Origin: Candidatus Latescibacterota bacterium
Lineage (GTDB): Bacteria > Latescibacterota > UBA2968 > UBA8231
Assembly: GCA_022827165.1 (NCBI GenBank)
Contig: JAJDTN010000165.1
Location: forward strand, 1 to 22,990
Length of the DNA stretch: 22,990 nucleotides
Direction of reading: 5' to 3'
In this document: positions 8,235 through 16,131 of the stretch, piece after piece
Numbering within the stretch: the stretch's first letter is position 1
How the letters are laid out: each line of letters opens with the position of its first letter
Notes under the pieces: model-generated
Seen by the model: only the letters and a program-made list of their open reading frames with translations
What the model was told of the DNA's origin: nothing
Databases searched by the model: none
Program-made: the position numbers and the translations under genes

Positions 8235-9515
8235 TCAGTCCTCGGGGGGGCTCGCGAGCTTGCCGGCGAAGAGGATGGTGCCGGAGAGGCGCTCCCGGAT
8301 GAAGAAGAGAAAGGGGCGGTCGGCGCGAACGATGGAACCGGCGCTCTCGGCCACCGAGACCACGGTGGTCGCGGCCGCCTCGGTGCCCTCTTCGTTGACC
8401 TCCACCCAGGACTTCTGCTTCACCTCGGAGATCCACAAGCCGCCGGCCGGCGAGAGTCTTGTGAAATCCGCCCTTTGATCGAAGGCGTCGACCATGCCGA
8501 GGGCGGCGAGGTCGTCGTTGAGCGTGCGTTCGTAGGCCATCCGAAAGCGCGGCAGGAAGAGCCGCACATCGGTCTCGTGGAAGCTGCCGGCGATCTCCTC
8601 CCACTCCCCTGCGTCGAGGGATGCCGCGAGGTCGTCCACGCTCACGCCACGCCGCGGCAGGAGCACGGTCATCGAGAACGCGCGGCCCCCGTACGGCAGG
8701 TCCACGGCCTGGAACCGGCTGTTCTCCTGGTAGGGGAGGTCTCTCCGGAGGGTCATGAGTTGCGCCGTCCGGGTGGACCCGTCGTCCAGGTGGAAGGGCT
8801 CGGCCCGCGTGTCGGACGGATCGAACCGCAGGGCCCACGAACCCTTGAAGTAGATCGCGTTGATCAGGTACATGACGACGGCGCCGGGAATGCTCGCGGG
8901 AACGATCTCCTCGATTCGATCACCTGTCGCGGCTTTGACCCACCCGTTGATCCGCTCGGACGCCGAAGGACTCGCGAAATCGAGTTCCGCCACCTCGGCG
9001 TCGAAGGTCTCGCGCACGGCGTCCAGGAAGTCCGAATGCACCGGGAAGCCCTGCCGGGTCCACACGGAGTTCCCGATCGCGGTCTCAACGGCCGGATCGA
9101 GGCCGACGAGGAGCCCGAGCAGGGACTCGTAGGAGGCGTTGATCTCTTCCTCGGCGAGGCTCCCGAACCCCAGCGCGTCGCGCATCTGGCTCCAGGTCTC
9201 CCCCGCGGCTCCGTTCATCGTCATCCCGAGCGCCATGGACGCCGAGAGCGGAGAAAGGAAGAGGTTGCCGTCGGGGAGGTTGGCCTGCGCGAGGAGGCCG
9301 AAGGCGAAGCGGTTGTTCGCCGCGATGACCTCGACCTCGGCGGTGCTCAGGGCGCGCGGAAGCTGGGTGATTTCCTCTACGCCGTCGGACGGATTGGTGA
9401 CGGATTCTCCGCACCCGGCTGCGACGAACAGGAGAAGGGCCCCTGGAATGAACCGGAAGCGGCGCGCGGCGCGGTGGGCACGGTCGGTCGGATCTGCAAG
9501 TTCACGCTTGGTCAT
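8235..9515 (-). CDS. Serpin (serine protease inhibitor), predicted lipoprotein
   Basis: This 426-residue protein covers a complete serpin domain. An N-terminal basic stretch is followed by the hydrophobic segment FIPGALLLFVAAGC, with a lipobox-like end and Cys35 as the likely lipidated residue. This predicts export and anchoring in a membrane. The shutter/strand features include NLFLSPLSASMAL near the N-terminus, the INAIYFKGSW motif, and the C-terminal signature DRPFLFFIRE. The reactive-loop hinge is EEGTEAAATT with P15 at Gly377, the small-residue hinge needed for loop insertion, so it looks inhibitory. By spacing to alpha-1-antitrypsin, P1-P1' falls near Ser391-Ala392 (next to Glu390), giving no basic P1. 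The start is fixed by a strong AGGAGG five bases before the ATG at 9515. It lies 67 bases after the large LamG/CARDB gene on the same strand and may share its transcript. Confidence 0.93.
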   Translation of the reverse strand: MTKRELADPTDRAHRAARRFRFIPGALLLFVAAGCGESVTNPSDGVEEITQLPRALSTAEVEVIAANNRFAFGLLAQANLPDGNLFLSPLSASMALGMTMNGAAGETWSQMRDALGFGSLAEEEINASYESLLGLLVGLDPAVETAIGNSVWTRQGFPVHSDFLDAVRETFDAEVAELDFASPSASERINGWVKAATGDRIEEIVPASIPGAVVMYLINAIYFKGSWALRFDPSDTRAEPFHLDDGSTRTAQLMTLRRDLPYQENSRFQAVDLPYGGRAFSMTVLLPRRGVSVDDLAASLDAGEWEEIAGSFHETDVRLFLPRFRMAYERTLNDDLAALGMVDAFDQRADFTRLSPAGGLWISEVKQKSWVEVNEEGTEAAATTVVSVAESAGSIVRADRPFLFFIRERLSGTILFAGKLASPPED

Positions 9516-9582
9516 CTTTTCCTCCTGATCGTCTCTGAGAGCAGACGATCGGACGGGTTCCACGGTTCCACGGGCTGCAGGT

Positions 9583-12500
9583 TCACTCCCCACCCCCGAC
9601 CACCGCCCGGTTGTTCCCCCGGTACAGCTCCCGGATCCCGTCCCCCGGATCCACCGCAACCACCAGCTCCCCCTCCCCAGGCAGACCCGCCACCTCCACC
9701 CACGCGGAGCGCTCCACGAAGTCCGTGGGCGCCGCAAGCGGCGGTACCTCCGCCTCCCCCAGCTCCGCCCCCTCCACGGACCGCACCACCAGCCGCCCCG
9801 GCGGTGACGCCGCTGCGCCGACGTTGGAGACCCGCACCCTCAGGGCGGAACCGCTCCGCTCGCAGTCGTAGGCGGCCACGGCCAGGTCCGGCAGCAGGCC
9901 GTCGCCGGGGGCGGGCTCGACCCGGCGCACGCCGAGGATCACCTCGCGGCCGGGCGGCACCTCCAGCGTGATCGTGTCGTAGCGCTGCAGCTCCTGGCGG
10001 CGGCTCCACAGCATCTCTCCTGTGGCCCCCTCCTCCGCCTCGTGGAGGGTGACCTCGCAGACCCCGGGGTCGATCCGGTAGAGGCGGGCCGTCACCTTGC
10101 GGGGCAGGGGATCGAAGGAGAACAGGCGGCACTCCAGTCCCGTGCTGTCGGCCCAGGTCACCCACTGGGCCAGGTCCTGCCCGCCGCCCTCGGGCCAGGA
10201 GAGGGTGATGCTCAGGTCGTCGGAGTCGGGGTTCCGCGTCCGGCGGCCCCAGCCGCCGAGGACCATGCCGGTGATCGCCTGCTCGCCGCCGCGGCGGGCG
10301 TTCCAGGCCTCGGTGTAGCGGTGGAAACGCAGGTCGGTGCTCTCCTTGTAATAGTGGGTCAGGCTGCCCATGAGCTGCGCCTCCGGGGGGCTCTGGTAGG
10401 CGTACCGCGGCCCCGTGCCCCAGTACCAGCGCAGGACGTTGTAGTCGTACACGAAGGGCCCGCCGTCGAAGTAGTACTGGGGCGTGCGCTCCGGCTTGCC
10501 GAAGTGCCACGCGGTCTCCAGGGCGCGGCGCACGATGTAGGGGTCGCCCGGCTTCATCAGCACGGAGTGGAACCGCGTGCTCGTGAGGTCCTCCGTGTGG
10601 AAGTGGTCCATGGGCGAGATGCGCACCCATCCGCCGCCGAGCATGTGGGTGCGGTCCAGGCCCTCGAAGAGCCGCAGGTACATCCGCCGGGCGCCGGGGT
10701 GGCTGTCGAGGGGCACGTCGTAGCGGCCCACGAGGAGGAAGACGTCGTCGTTCCAGCCCTCGCCGAGTTGGCCGTCGGAGTTCTGGTTGCGGACCATCCA
10801 GTCGATGACGCGCAGGCGGAACGCCTTGAGCCGGTGCTGCAGCCACGCCCAGGCGGGCACGCCCTCGGGTACCTGGTCCGGCGAGAACGAGGCGCGGGCC
10901 GGCACGGCCAGCCCGTAGGTATCGCGCGCCTTGCCCAGGACGCCCGCCATGTCGAGGTAGTCCTGGGCGATCACCGAGTATGGCAGCACGCGGCTCACGG
11001 CCAGGGCCGGCATGACCGAGTCGTAGTGGCCGCCGAGGGTGTGGGGATTGTCGAGGTCGGGTGTGATGCGCTCGAAGATCCAGGGGCGGTAGTGGGCCTT
11101 GGTGGCCTCGGCGACGACGGGCATCAGTCCCTTGCTCTCGTACGCGGCTTCCGAGGCTTGGAGGGGCGCCTTCCTCAGGACGATGCGGCTCCCCGGCTCG
11201 CCGCCGATGCGAATGCGGGCGTTGTCGTGGCTGGCCACATCGAGCCAGATGCGGTCGCCGGCGGGCAGGATGAGGGGCGGCGGGTCGAGGAGCAGGCGCA
11301 GGCGGCCGCCGTCGCCGTCGAAGCCGCGCAGTTTCACCTCGGCGTGGGTCCAGACGCGGTGGGGCAGCCCGGGGTCCCGCAGGCGCACCACCAGCAGGTC
11401 CTCCCGGCTCCGGGTCCGCACCCGCAGGTCGAGGAGGATGGCGCCGACGCAGGTCTTGCCCGTCACCGGCGCCGTCACCAGGTGGACCCGGTTCAGGTAG
11501 CCCGTCTCCACCCACTCGGGGTCCCCGCCGGGCGGGGTCCGGTAGCCGAAGAGGGTCTCGCGTTCCCCGAGGCCGTGCTGGGTCCGCAGGGCCAGGTCGT
11601 AGCGCGGCTCCAGGCGGCCGCCGCGGCGCAGGTAGTAGGCGGTGTCCTCGGCGGGACCGGGCGACCAGGGCTGCACGGTGACGTCGAAGAGCCCTACCTC
11701 GTGGACCCGCGTCTGGCCGGTGAGGGGCAGGTGGAGGTCGCCCTGGAAGCCGGGGGGCGCGCCGTAGCCCTGGAGGAAGGGCAGGTGGAAGGGGCCGTGG
11801 GCCTGGCGGGGCAGGGTGGCGGCGAAGAACAAGCGCTCGTCCCGCGGCAGGTCGAGGAAGACCTCGCCCTCGAAGAGGCCCCCCTCGTCGCGGCGCAGGT
11901 CCGTGAGCGCCGCCGGCATCTCGGCGAGATTCCCCTCGACGGTGAGGTAGTTGAAGGCGACGCCCTCGCCGGGGTCGATGTCGAGCCTCTCGGCCTGGTG
12001 GGCGGCGTCCCCCGGGATCGGCGTGAACACGTCCTGCGGATGGGGCCAGGCCAGCTCGTAGCGGCCGTCGCGGCAGAAGAAGGCGGGGATGTTCTCCTCG
12101 CCCACGAAGGCGGGGACGATCTCGGTGAAGGTCAGGACGCGCCCGGAGTCGAGGGGCTCGAGGACGGGAAGATCCGCCTCCGGTCCCAGGCCCGAGGCGC
12201 GCGCCAGGCGGTCGCGGTCCTTGCGGGAGCGGCGGACGGTCTCGGTGGAGGCGGGCGGTGTGTTGGTCCGCGCCAGGGCCTTGATCTCGTCCCGCTCCAG
12301 GGGGCGGGAGAAGGCGTGCAGCTCGTCGTACACGACATGGGGCATGGGCAGGTGGAACAGCCCCGGCAGGGCCGTCTCCCACCAGGCGTCCCGGCCCCGG
12401 GAGGAGGCCGCGCTGCGGCCGTTGACGATCAGCTCCAGGCCCCGGGCCTTGTCCCAGTTGAGGACGACGTGGTTCCAGCGGGCCGGGTCCCACTCGCGCC

Positions 12501-13044
12501 GGGAGCGGATCTCGTGGCGCGCGTAGCGGGCGTCGACGAGGTGGGCGCCGAGGCGCCCGTCGCCGTCGACGGTGATCGCCAGCAGGTGCTTCTCGGCCCT
12601 CCCCCAGGCCATGGCCGACTGGTTGAACAGCTCCCCCTCGGACAGCTCGCCCTTCACCCAGAAGGCCACGGCGCCGCTGCCGGTGTTGAACCGCCCGGCC
12701 CCCCAGAGGAAGGGCTGGTTGTCGACGGTCCAGTGCTCGCGGTGCCTCCAGGTTCGGAACATGACGGCCACGACCTCGTCCAGCTCGCCGCCGCTCATCT
12801 CGTCGCGCAGATCGATGTGCGGGGTCAGGTTCATGCGCAGCCCCCGGCCGAAGCGCCCCTCCTCCAGGGTCAGGCCCCGGTCCTCGATGGACTTGTGGCC
12901 GTTCCGGGCGACGAAGTCGTGCTCGAGGAAGTCGAAGTCGTCGAAGGAGAGGTGAAAGGTGGCCGGGCCCGCGGCTTCGGCGCCGGCGGGCAGAAGGGCG
13001 GTGAGGAAGAGGAATCCCCAGGTTGGCATGCGTCGGTCCGTCAT
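9583..13044 (-). CDS. Large secreted LamG-like / alpha-alpha toroid / CARDB multidomain protein
   Basis: This 1153-residue protein begins with a signal peptide (about 1-25, basic MTDRR, hydrophobic core, AEA-A cleavage). Residues about 27-265 look like a concanavalin A/LamG-type sandwich: a FHLSFDD opening, then WNHVVLNWD and LELIVNGR, and YDELHAFSRPL near its end. A long beta-rich segment follows (about 265-640). Then comes a helical, Trp/Tyr/His-rich region (about 648-930, with GGHYDSVMPAL, IDWMVRNQNSDGQLGEGWNDD and HFGKPE) that suggests an alpha/alpha toroid as in lyases and glycosidases. The end (about 1050-1150) is a CARDB adhesion-type domain (LLPDLAVAAYD, LRVRVSNVG, NNRAVV). The ATG at 13044 has GGAG seven bases upstream; an earlier in-frame ATG (13116) would spoil the signal peptide. 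A role in binding and possibly cleaving an extracellular polysaccharide is inferred; catalytic residues cannot be assigned. Confidence 0.82.
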   Translation of the reverse strand: MTDRRMPTWGFLFLTALLPAGAEAAGPATFHLSFDDFDFLEHDFVARNGHKSIEDRGLTLEEGRFGRGLRMNLTPHIDLRDEMSGGELDEVVAVMFRTWRHREHWTVDNQPFLWGAGRFNTGSGAVAFWVKGELSEGELFNQSAMAWGRAEKHLLAITVDGDGRLGAHLVDARYARHEIRSRREWDPARWNHVVLNWDKARGLELIVNGRSAASSRGRDAWWETALPGLFHLPMPHVVYDELHAFSRPLERDEIKALARTNTPPASTETVRRSRKDRDRLARASGLGPEADLPVLEPLDSGRVLTFTEIVPAFVGEENIPAFFCRDGRYELAWPHPQDVFTPIPGDAAHQAERLDIDPGEGVAFNYLTVEGNLAEMPAALTDLRRDEGGLFEGEVFLDLPRDERLFFAATLPRQAHGPFHLPFLQGYGAPPGFQGDLHLPLTGQTRVHEVGLFDVTVQPWSPGPAEDTAYYLRRGGRLEPRYDLALRTQHGLGERETLFGYRTPPGGDPEWVETGYLNRVHLVTAPVTGKTCVGAILLDLRVRTRSREDLLVVRLRDPGLPHRVWTHAEVKLRGFDGDGGRLRLLLDPPPLILPAGDRIWLDVASHDNARIRIGGEPGSRIVLRKAPLQASEAAYESKGLMPVVAEATKAHYRPWIFERITPDLDNPHTLGGHYDSVMPALAVSRVLPYSVIAQDYLDMAGVLGKARDTYGLAVPARASFSPDQVPEGVPAWAWLQHRLKAFRLRVIDWMVRNQNSDGQLGEGWNDDVFLLVGRYDVPLDSHPGARRMYLRLFEGLDRTHMLGGGWVRISPMDHFHTEDLTSTRFHSVLMKPGDPYIVRRALETAWHFGKPERTPQYYFDGGPFVYDYNVLRWYWGTGPRYAYQSPPEAQLMGSLTHYYKESTDLRFHRYTEAWNARRGGEQAITGMVLGGWGRRTRNPDSDDLSITLSWPEGGGQDLAQWVTWADSTGLECRLFSFDPLPRKVTARLYRIDPGVCEVTLHEAEEGATGEMLWSRRQELQRYDTITLEVPPGREVILGVRRVEPAPGDGLLPDLAVAAYDCERSGSALRVRVSNVGAAASPPGRLVVRSVEGAELGEAEVPPLAAPTDFVERSAWVEVAGLPGEGELVVAVDPGDGIRELYRGNNRAVVGGGE

Positions 13045-13544
13045 GTGTTGGCTCCGTCCTTGCGCGGGTCGGGCGGGAATGATAGCGCCGAAGGAAGATG
13101 GCCGTCGCATCGGCACAGGGTCACGCGGTGAGGAAGCTGGCCTGGGTGCCGCCTCCCGGGAATATCCCGCGCCCGGCCGGTGCGGCGGGAGCTCTCAACA
13201 TCACCCTGGGCCAAGGGCTGCGGCCTCCGCCCGCGCGGACCCGTTCCACACCAACTGCTGGCGAAGCTCGGCCATAGGGGACTGCCTTGTCCCGCTCCGC
13301 GGAGCCGCCAAAGGGCGACGAGGGCGGGCCCACCGTCCAACAGCTGCTGAAGAATCTCCGGCGACAAGGGCCCTCTGTCGGCATTATCTCCCGGGGTCCC
13401 ACCGCAAGGCTGCGGCACACTACCTTCTCACCGCAGCCGGCCACGTCCGCCACCGATGAGGGCGGAGAGTTTCTGCAACTCGTGTCCACCTTGGACCTGG
13501 CCCCCCGGTGGGACTCGAGCAACCTACACGGGAGAGAGGGAGTC
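13045..13544. other. 500-base intergenic region between divergent genes
   Basis: No convincing gene is seen here. It separates the minus-strand LamG/CARDB gene from the plus-strand GH127-like gene, so both promoters should lie in it, but I see no clear -35/-10 pair. Open frames run through it on both strands, without ribosome sites or recognisable protein features. It contains a perfect 12-base palindrome (GCTCCGCGGAGC, 13294-13305) and a longer imperfect palindrome (13362-13380). The stretch 13280-13420 reads like the edge of a repeated or decayed element, but no transposase or flanking direct repeat is visible. Confidence 0.5.
13362..13380. repeat. Imperfect palindrome (CGACA / AGGGCCCT / TGTCG)
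   Basis: Arms CGACA and TGTCG flank the self-complementary core AGGGCCCT, with one extra C on the right. No T-run follows on either strand, so it is not a standard intrinsic terminator. It could be an operator, a repeat-element hairpin or chance in GC-rich DNA. Confidence 0.35.
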
Positions 13545-15137
13545 ATGCCGCGCCACCGTCTCCAGGACGTCAACACAACCGATCTGGCGGACGCCATCCG
13601 CCTGGGCTGCCGGTCCATGTCGCGCTGCTTCAACGCCGACGACGGCGACCTGCCCTTCGGCGGCGCCCGGGTGCGCCCCGACGCCCGCTTCGCCGGCAGC
13701 TTCGAGTCCCACATCCCGGGCCGCCACCTCAACGCCATGCTCAGCGCCGAGGAGGCCGCCGGCGTCACCCTCGACGAGAGCGCCGTCGACAAGCACGCCC
13801 GGGCCGCGTTCTTCTCCTACTCCCGGGCGCCCCTGCCCCTGCAGCGGGGCGGCGAGCGCACCGGCGGCCGGGGGGATCCCGTCCTGCTGCAGGACCACGA
13901 CGTGCGGGAAGGCTTCCACGCCCTGTATGCCCTGGCCCGCTACCGGGACTCGTCCCGGGCCCTGGAGCTGGCCGAGGCGAGTGTCCGCCTCATCCGGGAG
14001 TACTGGCTGCCGAATGAGCGGTGGGACCTGCCGCGGCTGCAGAGCGACCTTCCCGTGCAAGTCCCGCGCGAAGAGGCGGGCACCTTCATCCAGCGCCTGG
14101 CGCGGGCCATCGGCCCCCTCGTGAAGATCCACCGCGCCACCGGGAGCGAGCCGGCCCTGGAGCTGGCCCTGGCCCTCGAGGAGAAGGCGACGCGCGAGTT
14201 CTTCCGCGAGGACGGCGCCTTCTCCAACGATCTCTTCGGCCCCCACGCCCACTCCACCACCTGCGTCCTGTCGTCGCTGGCGCAGCTGGCCGACCACACC
14301 GGCGACGCCGCCCTCATGGCGCGGGTGAAGGCGTTCTACGACAACGGCCTGTGGGAGATGCGGGACCAGATCGGCTGGTCGATCGAGGTCACGGACCCGT
14401 CCAGCGACTGCCTTCGGGGGGAGGCCAACAACACCGGCGACATCGTCGAGACCGCCCTCATCCTGGGCGCCCACGGCCACCCGGAGTACTACGAGGACGC
14501 CGAGCGCATGCTGCGCTCCCACCTGCTGCCCAGCCAGCTGCGGGACGTCTCCTTCGTCGTCGAGCCCGACAACCCGGAGGGGGTGGACGGCCTCCGGTGC
14601 GTGGGCGAGCGCCTGCGCGGCGGCTTCGGCTTCCCGGCCCCCTACGGCCACGAGCCCGTGGGCCTGTGGCAGTCGAACAAACCCCGCGTCGGCTTCAACC
14701 TCGACATCGTCGGCGGCGCCGTCGGCTCGTTGTGCGAGGCCCTGCGCGAGAGCACCCGCCGCGGCGAGGACGGCCACTGGGTCAACCTGCTCTTCGACAA
14801 GGTCACCCCCGAGATCGAGGTGCGCTCCCCTTACACGCACGACCGCCTCGGCGTCCGCCTGCGGCAGCCGGGAGCGCTGCACGTGCGCCTGCCCTCGTGG
14901 GCGGACGCGGAGCGGATCACCGTGGACGGGGCGGGGCCCGCCCGCGTGGCCGGGGGCTACCTGGTGGTGGAGGAACCCGCCGTGGGCCGCTGGATCGAGT
15001 TCGACATCGACCTGCCGCTACGCGAGACGGAGCTGACCTGGCGGGACCAGCGGACGCGGGGCCGCTTCCGCGGCGACGAGGCGGTCGCCATGGACGACTT
15101 CGGAACGGACCTGACGTTCTTCGAGCCTTTCGAGTAG
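13545..15137 (+). CDS. GH127-like (DUF1680) alpha/alpha-toroid protein
   Basis: This 530-residue protein follows the plan of GH127 (beta-L-arabinofuranosidase/DUF1680) proteins: a helical toroid of about 400 residues, then a beta-sandwich. Supporting segments include LLQDHDVREGFHALYALARY in the toroid and the C-terminal LHVRLPSWAD...ITVDG...GGYLVV...LPLRE pattern that is highly typical of the family. At the place where GH127 enzymes carry their Cys/Glu zinc-site motif (ETCA-like), this protein reads GEANNTGDIVET (from Glu293), with no Cys. The activity may therefore differ from the characterised hydrolases. No signal peptide is present. The ATG at 13545 is preceded by GGGAGAGAGGGAG; in-frame extension to 13287 lacks conserved features. 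Its 3' end overlaps the convergent hepT-like gene by 120 bases. Confidence 0.75.
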   Translation: MPRHRLQDVNTTDLADAIRLGCRSMSRCFNADDGDLPFGGARVRPDARFAGSFESHIPGRHLNAMLSAEEAAGVTLDESAVDKHARAAFFSYSRAPLPLQRGGERTGGRGDPVLLQDHDVREGFHALYALARYRDSSRALELAEASVRLIREYWLPNERWDLPRLQSDLPVQVPREEAGTFIQRLARAIGPLVKIHRATGSEPALELALALEEKATREFFREDGAFSNDLFGPHAHSTTCVLSSLAQLADHTGDAALMARVKAFYDNGLWEMRDQIGWSIEVTDPSSDCLRGEANNTGDIVETALILGAHGHPEYYEDAERMLRSHLLPSQLRDVSFVVEPDNPEGVDGLRCVGERLRGGFGFPAPYGHEPVGLWQSNKPRVGFNLDIVGGAVGSLCEALRESTRRGEDGHWVNLLFDKVTPEIEVRSPYTHDRLGVRLRQPGALHVRLPSWADAERITVDGAGPARVAGGYLVVEEPAVGRWIEFDIDLPLRETELTWRDQRTRGRFRGDEAVAMDDFGTDLTFFEPFE

Positions 15138-15515
15138 CGGGCTCGCCTCTTGCCCCCGATCGAGGAGCCGCCTCACCTCGTCCCGGAACCGGCCCAGGAG
15201 TGCGAGCATGTCGGCATCGTCCATGCCGACGTAATCGTGCACGGACAGATTGCGGGCGTTGAGGAACTGGTTCCAGTCCTCCAACTCCTCGATGGTCCCC
15301 AGTTGGGCCGCGGACTTGATGGCGTCGCGGGGACTGTAGGCCTCCAGCCCGGCCTGAACGGCCTCGCGCTTGAATCCCTTCCAGGCGTGTTCGAAGGTGG
15401 TCTCGAAGGCCTTGGCCAGGGCCGCGGCCTTCAGCGCATGGCCGGGTTCCGCCCGGCACTCGTCCAGGGCGGCCTCCAGCAGGTCGAAGGACTGTTTCAG
15501 CTTCGCGTCAGTCAT
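15018..15515 (-). CDS. hepT: HEPN-domain protein, HepT-like toxin / nucleotidyltransferase substrate-binding protein
   Basis: This 165-residue protein matches the HI0074/HepT family of four-helix HEPN proteins that partner an MNT nucleotidyltransferase. The opening KQSFDLLEAALDE is typical, as is AFETTFEHAWKGFK. The active motif RNLSVHDY at 88-95 fits RX4HXY exactly (Arg88, His93, Tyr95); in studied HepT toxins this is the RNase site, and its Tyr is AMPylated by MntA. The family core ends at about residue 125. The last 40 residues lie antisense to the end of the GH127-like gene and look like read-on tail rather than a conserved domain. The ATG at 15515 overlaps the mntA-like stop by 8 bases, with GGGAG about 11 bases upstream. 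Some family members may serve other roles, but the pairing makes toxin-antitoxin the best call. Confidence 0.88.
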   Translation of the reverse strand: MTDAKLKQSFDLLEAALDECRAEPGHALKAAALAKAFETTFEHAWKGFKREAVQAGLEAYSPRDAIKSAAQLGTIEELEDWNQFLNARNLSVHDYVGMDDADMLALLGRFRDEVRRLLDRGQEASPLLERLEERQVRSEVVHGDRLVAAEAAPRPLVPPGQLRLA

Positions 15516-16086
15516 GCAAGAAGACTCCCGCTTCTCGCAGGAAGGCGCACCAGGAGGCGTGGCAGCCGGCCAGGAAGACGGCGTCCTCGGCCACCTCCGC
15601 CAGGAAGGAGGGCTCCGCCCGGGTGAGATCGACGAGCTGGGCCGTGAGCAGGGACTCCTCGTTCCACGCGGCCACCCGGTCCAGGAGCCGCGAGTAGAGG
15701 GGGAACTCCAACGCCGAGCCGCTGAAGAGACCGAGGTCATGGTCGGAGTAGGGCTTGGCGTCGCCGCGGGCGCGGGAACCGAAGAGAAGGAAGGCAGCGC
15801 CGGGAGCCTCCGCGTGCAGGGCGCTCACGAGGTCGGAGACCGCGAGGCCGGGGATGCGGCGGCGGCGCCGGTCCCAGGAGAGCACCTCCGCGGGGGTCAG
15901 GTCGAGGGCGTCGAGGATCCTGGAGAGGCCCTGGGGCAGGCCCGCCTTGCCCGACAGATAGTTCCCGATCGTGTTCCGGTGGATGCCCACGGCCTCGGCC
16001 AGGCCCGTCACGGACATGCCGCGGCGGCGGATCTCGAACTGAAGGCGCTTCGAGTCCAGGACGATCTGGGGAGATACGCTATCCAT
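15508..16086 (-). CDS. mntA: XRE-type HTH fused to MNT nucleotidyltransferase (MntA-like antitoxin)
   Basis: The protein has an N-terminal Cro/C1-type helix-turn-helix (about residues 12-68, with GLAEAVGIHRNTIGNYLSG as the DNA-binding helices). A minimal nucleotidyltransferase domain follows (about 85-190). The catalytic motif GSRARGDAKPYSDHD begins at Gly103 and fits GSX10DXD exactly (Asp115, Asp117). In HepT-MntA systems this enzyme adds AMP to the toxin's Tyr and so neutralises it. The HTH would let the same protein repress its own operon. The gene lies directly before the HEPN gene and overlaps it by 8 bases. The start is uncertain: ATGs at 16086 and 16092 and a GTG at 16113 are all possible. 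I favour 16086 because a candidate promoter would place transcription start there, giving a leaderless message; only the GTG has a ribosome-site-like GAGGTGAG upstream, 12 bases away. Confidence 0.88.
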   Translation of the reverse strand: MDSVSPQIVLDSKRLQFEIRRRGMSVTGLAEAVGIHRNTIGNYLSGKAGLPQGLSRILDALDLTPAEVLSWDRRRRRIPGLAVSDLVSALHAEAPGAAFLLFGSRARGDAKPYSDHDLGLFSGSALEFPLYSRLLDRVAAWNEESLLTAQLVDLTRAEPSFLAEVAEDAVFLAGCHASWCAFLREAGVFLHD

Positions 16087-16092
16087 GTGCAT

Positions 16093-16121
16093 AGTATCGA
16101 TAGTCAACAGCACAAAATCAA
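16093..16121 (-). promoter_or_regulatory. Candidate promoter and operator of the mntA-hepT pair
   Basis: On the minus strand TTGATT (16121-16116) and GATACT (16098-16093) are separated by 17 bases, each matching four of six consensus positions. The perfect 8-base palindrome TATCGATA (16095-16102) overlaps the -10 element, a natural site for the fused HTH domain to act as autorepressor. The stretch is clearly more AT-rich than its surroundings. This is pattern reading only; the alternative is that it encodes the first residues from a GTG start at 16113. Confidence 0.4.
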
Positions 16122-16131
16122 CGGGCTCACC

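Noticed and set aside
7416..9971. 851-codon plus-strand open frame across the PhyH and serpin genes
   Set aside because: It crosses two confident genes in wrong frames, and its translation is rich in Pro, Arg and Ala without conserved motifs.
9512..12493. 993-codon minus-strand open frame in a second frame of the LamG/CARDB gene
   Set aside because: It is a Pro/Arg/Gly-rich out-of-frame reading of the same strand; the chosen frame has coherent domains and a ribosome site.
10042..13131. Very long plus-strand open frame over the LamG/CARDB gene
   Set aside because: High GC suppresses stop codons on the opposite strand. The translation is low-complexity (Val, Gly, Ala, Glu, His-rich) with no domain, while the minus-strand frame has a signal peptide and domains.
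13287..13544. N-terminal extension of the GH127-like protein by 86 residues
   Set aside because: It has no ribosome site and no conserved sequence, whereas the ATG at 13545 has a strong GGGAGAGAGGGAG just upstream.
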